A DNA stretch of 64,000 bases from Haloarcula rubripromontorii (GTDB taxonomy: Archaea; Halobacteriota; Halobacteria; Halobacteriales; Haloarculaceae), in contig NZ_LIUF01000002.1 in the NCBI RefSeq assembly GCF_001280425.1, positions 372,001 through 436,000 of the forward strand, in the 5' to 3' direction. Made by a program: the position numbers and the translations under genes. Position 1 is the stretch's first letter; each line of letters opens with the position of its first letter. This document shows, one piece after another, positions 61,267 through 64,000 of this stretch. The notes under the pieces were generated by a model that was given only the letters and a program-made list of their open reading frames with translations, made no database searches and had not been told where the DNA came from.

Positions 61267-62510
61267 AAGCCAAACAGCGACCGCATTCGCGAGCCGAGAC
61301 CGTCTCCGTCGCCGGCATCCGCGTCGCCCTCGGTTGGGGTGTCCGACGGCGAGTTACTGGCTTCCTGTTCCGGCGCGTCGGCACCTCGTGACTCACTGCC
61401 GTCTCGCTCTACCTCGTCGGCATCCTGCTCCCGCTCGTCCGTCGGCGCTGATTCGCTCTCCACCAGCTCACTCCCGTCGATTACCGGCATGGTTTCGGCT
61501 CCGTCTTCGATGTCTGTCTCCGAAGCGGCTGGTTTCTCGAGGTCGGTCACTTCGGCTCCATCATCCGCCGGCGGCTCGTCCTCTCTGTCCTGCTCGGCCG
61601 GCGCTGGGCCGATCAGATCGCTGTCATCCCTGATTGCTTCCGGTGGGTGGACTGTCTTGCCGCCGTCCGTTGTCCCGAGGCCGTGCCGCTGTGGTGGCTG
61701 TTCCGCTTGCCGGCTCGTCGGTTCTGGGTCGTCCGAGTCAGCTGGCTCCGCCAGAGCGGCTGCGTTTGGCGTGGTGTCGGTCGACGCCTTTTCAGTGTCA
61801 ACGAGCTGTTCGGATATCCGCTTGTAGGCAATGGCGGCACCGCTGTTGGGCGCGTTCCTGACGACGGGCGTGCCACTGTCTTGGGAGTGCGGGACGGCGT
61901 CGTCTTCCGGAACGTGTCCGAGCAGTTCGACGTCGAGGAACGCAGCGATTTCATCGGCACCCGGCGACGCGCCTGTCCCAGACTTCGTGAGGAGCAGGCC
62001 TCGAACTGGCGCGTCGACCCGCTCTGCGAGTTCTTTGGTGTTCGAAACGTTCCGTATCGATGCCACCCGCGGTGTCGACACGAGCAACACGTCGTCAGCG
62101 AGCTTGAGCGGCTGAATCGTCTCCTCGCTCAGTCCCGCCGGGGTGTCCAACAGAACGATGTCGTGGTGCCACCGAAGGGTTTCGACGACGCCGGGCAGTC
62201 GGTCGAGGTCGGTGTCCGCGTACCCTTCGAGCGTCGTCCCGCTCGGCACGATTGACAGGTTCACGTCGGTTTCGTACATCGCGTCTGTGATCGACGCATC
62301 GCCGGCGAGCACGTCGTGAAACGTGGCGTCCTCGTCAGTGTCGATGTCGACATCGAGAAAATCAACGAGGTTCGCCATCGCGAGGTCCATCTCCACGACG
62401 ACGGTCGAGTATCCGGCCTTCGCCAGCAGTGTACCGAGGTTGATGCTGGACGTCGTCTTTCCGACCCCCCCTTTCGCCCCGGCGATTGTGTAGACGTGGT
62501 TAGTAACCAT
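61263..62510 (-). CDS. MinD-like ATPase with long acidic C-terminal tail
   Basis: 415 residues. Walker A AGAKGGVGKTTS at 11-22 with both lysines, DTPAGLSEET as switch II. The P-loop domain ends near residue 235; the remaining 180 are a disordered Asp/Glu/Ser-rich tail that finishes in LGSRMRSLFGF, a short amphipathic end suited to membrane contact. This layout recalls the haloarchaeal MinD4, which oscillates and positions archaella and chemosensory arrays; orthology is inferred. It is sandwiched, in opposite orientation, between two aromatic-pathway genes, and converges with AroA' in a shared CTAA. Confidence 0.85.
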   Translation of the reverse strand: MVTNHVYTIAGAKGGVGKTTSSINLGTLLAKAGYSTVVVEMDLAMANLVDFLDVDIDTDEDATFHDVLAGDASITDAMYETDVNLSIVPSGTTLEGYADTDLDRLPGVVETLRWHHDIVLLDTPAGLSEETIQPLKLADDVLLVSTPRVASIRNVSNTKELAERVDAPVRGLLLTKSGTGASPGADEIAAFLDVELLGHVPEDDAVPHSQDSGTPVVRNAPNSGAAIAYKRISEQLVDTEKASTDTTPNAAALAEPADSDDPEPTSRQAEQPPQRHGLGTTDGGKTVHPPEAIRDDSDLIGPAPAEQDREDEPPADDGAEVTDLEKPAASETDIEDGAETMPVIDGSELVESESAPTDEREQDADEVERDGSESRGADAPEQEASNSPSDTPTEGDADAGDGDGLGSRMRSLFGF

Positions 62511-62534
62511 CTGTAGCTGGGCTGTATTCTGTAG

Positions 62535-62551
62535 TTACTTTATTAGTAAAG
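62535..62551 (-). promoter_or_regulatory. Dyads upstream of MinD-like gene
   Basis: TTACT-TTATT-AGTAA (62535-62549) and the overlapping CTTTA-TTAG-TAAAG (62538-62551) lie 25-40 bases before the ATG at 62510, in AT-rich DNA also containing repeated CTGTAG/CTGTAT. The TATA-like TAAT within the dyad suggests operator and TATA coincide. Confidence 0.45.
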
Positions 62552-62751
62552 CTCATTGATAAGTTTACTGGCTAACATTTAATTACGACAATCGGATGTG
62601 GATAAATAACAAGTGTCGTATTTTCTCGGTTCTAATTCCAGGAAGCCCACTCGATATCGCTTCTCGTACCCATCTCTCTTCTCTGTTCACCACTCGACAG
62701 ACCCACCCGGGTTCCGCCACGTTCAAGCCTCGCCGTTGCGGACGTGGGCGT

Positions 62752-63918
62752 ATGACTCGAAGCGTCTGGCTCAAAGCCGACAGCGAGGTCGGCGACTGGG
62801 AGACACGGAAACGCCGGATAACCGCTGGTATCGAGGCCGGCGTCGACTGGGTACTGGTCGACGAGGACGATGTCGAACGCGTCTCGGAACTCGGTGAAAT
62901 AAACATCGCCGCGTTCACCAACGGGGACGTCCACGTGATGGAGGCCGAGGCGGAGGACTCAAAGGCCGATGCAACTATCGTCGGGAAAGACGGCGAGGGC
63001 GACGGCACGGTCGACCTCCCCTCTGACTTCTCCGGCTCTGCGGACCTCTCGACGCTGCGGCAGAACGGAGCCGCCCCCGACGGCGGCTACGTCCGCATCT
63101 TCGACGAAGACTACGAGGCCTTCGCCGAGGCGGTCGCCGCTGAAGCCGACTTCACCATCGTCATCGGCGAGAACTGGCAGATAATTCCACTCGAAAACCT
63201 CATCGCCCGCGTCGGCGAGGAGACGGACCTCATCGCCGGCGTCAGGACCGCCGAGGACGCCCGGACGGCCTACGAGACGCTGGAACTGGGGGCCGACGGT
63301 GTCCTGCTTGATACCGACGATGTCGACGAAATCCGCAAGACGGTGGAGGTCCGCGACGAGATGGGCCGGGAGACGCTCGACCTGGAGTACGCCGAGGTCA
63401 CCGCCATCGAGCAGACTGGCTCCGCTGACCGCGTCTGTATCGACACGGGCAGCCTGATGGAACACGACGAGGGGATGCTCGTCGGGTCGATGGCTCGCGG
63501 ACTCTTCTTCGTTCACGCCGAGACGGCAGAATCACCGTACGTCGCTTCCCGGCCGTTCCGGGTCAACGCCGGCGCGGTCCACGCATACGTCCGGACGCCT
63601 GACGGCGGGACGAAATATCTCTCGGAACTCCAGTCCGGCGACGAGGTCCAGATAGTCGACGCGAACGGTCGGACCCGCGAGGCTATCGTCGGTCGTGCGA
63701 AAATCGAGAAGCGCCCGATGTTCCGCGTGCAAGCCGAAACCAAGGACGGCGACCGCATCGAGACGCTGCTCCAGAACGCCGAGACGATCAAGGTCCACAC
63801 CCAGAACGGCCGAACCGCCGTCACGGATCTCGAACCCGGCGACGAAATCCTCATCCACCATGAGGATACGGCGACGCACTTCGGCGAGCGGATCGAAGAG
63901 AGCATCATCGAAAAGTAA
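62752..63918 (+). CDS. 3-dehydroquinate synthase II (AroB')
   Basis: 388 residues from ATG 62752. SVWLKADSEVGDWETRK near the start, VIGENWQIIPLENLIA, GADGVLLDTDDVDEI, VCIDTGSLMEHDEGMLVGSMARGLFFVHAE and FRVNAGAVHAYVRTPDG(G)TKYLSEL are conserved blocks of the archaeal enzyme. It oxidatively deaminates and cyclises the AroA' product to 3-dehydroquinate. The AT-rich 241 bases upstream are shared with the divergent MinD-like gene. Confidence 0.95.
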   Translation: MTRSVWLKADSEVGDWETRKRRITAGIEAGVDWVLVDEDDVERVSELGEINIAAFTNGDVHVMEAEAEDSKADATIVGKDGEGDGTVDLPSDFSGSADLSTLRQNGAAPDGGYVRIFDEDYEAFAEAVAAEADFTIVIGENWQIIPLENLIARVGEETDLIAGVRTAEDARTAYETLELGADGVLLDTDDVDEIRKTVEVRDEMGRETLDLEYAEVTAIEQTGSADRVCIDTGSLMEHDEGMLVGSMARGLFFVHAETAESPYVASRPFRVNAGAVHAYVRTPDGGTKYLSELQSGDEVQIVDANGRTREAIVGRAKIEKRPMFRVQAETKDGDRIETLLQNAETIKVHTQNGRTAVTDLEPGDEILIHHEDTATHFGERIEESIIEK

Positions 63919-63953
63919 GCCGACCTTGTTCGGGGCTGACCGCAGCCGTCGGG

Positions 63954-64000
63954 CTACTGCTGGTCCGCCTCGACCGGTTCCAGTTGCGTCGTACACCAGT
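63954..64000 (-). CDS. C-terminal end of a minus-strand gene
   Basis: Reading the minus strand from the window edge gives a short acidic tail ending ...QLEPVEADQQ and TAG at 63956-63954. It fits the usual end of a haloarchaeal protein; nothing more can be told. Confidence 0.4.
   Translation of the reverse strand, partial: WCTTQLEPVEADQQ

Noticed and set aside
1..64000. CRISPR array, insertion sequence or integrase attachment site
   Set aside because: No regularly spaced direct repeats, no transposase or integrase-like protein and no terminal repeats flanking a target duplication were seen by eye; a systematic repeat search was not possible.

Overview
The window is a gene-dense stretch of a haloarchaeal chromosome, most like Haloarcula. 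Every predicted protein is strongly acidic, GC is high with AT-rich intergenic promoters of TATA type, and several leaders are so short that the TATA box sits about 27 nt before the ATG. The gene content fits: twin-arginine lipoproteins, CbiZ-type cobinamide salvage, LonB, eIF5A/deoxyhypusine synthase, Brp/Blh, CosB/CosT, archaeal AroA'/AroB' and HTH_10 regulators. I saw no rRNA, tRNA, CRISPR array or complete insertion sequence. About sixty protein genes cover almost everything; only one gap exceeds 300 bases (51519-51924).

Layout. 1-2918: end of a TadC/FlaJ-like secretion membrane protein and five small pilin-like proteins in one overlapping operon. 2978-6643: lipoprotein, photolyase, FilR1-type regulator and a tiny winged-helix protein behind a region rich in dyad symmetry. 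6847-8165: a MinD/ParA ATPase with an overlapping unknown partner behind a palindromic promoter. 8227-19521: cobalamin lower-ligand assembly and cobinamide salvage (cobQ, cobO, cbiZ, cobD, cobY, cobS, cbiB, plus a HAD phosphatase), all on the minus strand. It is interrupted by a plus-strand satD/membrane-protein pair and by a five-PAS histidine kinase. 19723-27452: eIF5A with an agmatinase-family enzyme, amidohydrolase, hydrolase, Nif3, SprT-like, AzlCD and deoxyhypusine synthase. 27564-33537: glycerophosphodiesterase, an alkyltransferase-like protein, a CPBP protease in tandem with LonB, and NadM with a SAM hydrolase.

33538-37332: an iron-box-controlled copper protein with helical repeats, then a second matching iron box driving only a 38-codon stub. 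Behind that is a run of three hairpins, then nth. 37437-47824: aldo/keto reductase, DsbB, Hpt, carotenoid desaturase with a Brp/Blh retinal-forming enzyme, Eis-like acetyltransferase, CBS-domain CNNM protein, and oleate hydratase with an HTH_10 regulator. 48060-57399: CosT transducer and CosB binding protein, a DsbA-like lipoprotein with a dicysteine membrane partner, a second transducer, YchF and a GNAT enzyme. 57532-63918: trpCBA, AroA' (ADH synthase), a MinD-like ATPase with a long acidic tail, and AroB' (DHQ synthase II), so most of this end serves aromatic amino acid synthesis. The last 47 bases hold the end of another minus-strand gene.

Working together: the cob block makes coenzyme B12 from salvaged or partly built corrinoid; eIF5A, the agmatinase-like enzyme and Dys form the hypusination set; CosB/CosT link osmolyte sensing to swimming; LonB and CPBP share an operon at the membrane. 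The most notable leads are the duplicated iron-box promoter with its stub gene and hairpin cluster, the palindromic minD operon, and catalytic-residue changes in the MGMT homologue and TrpA.
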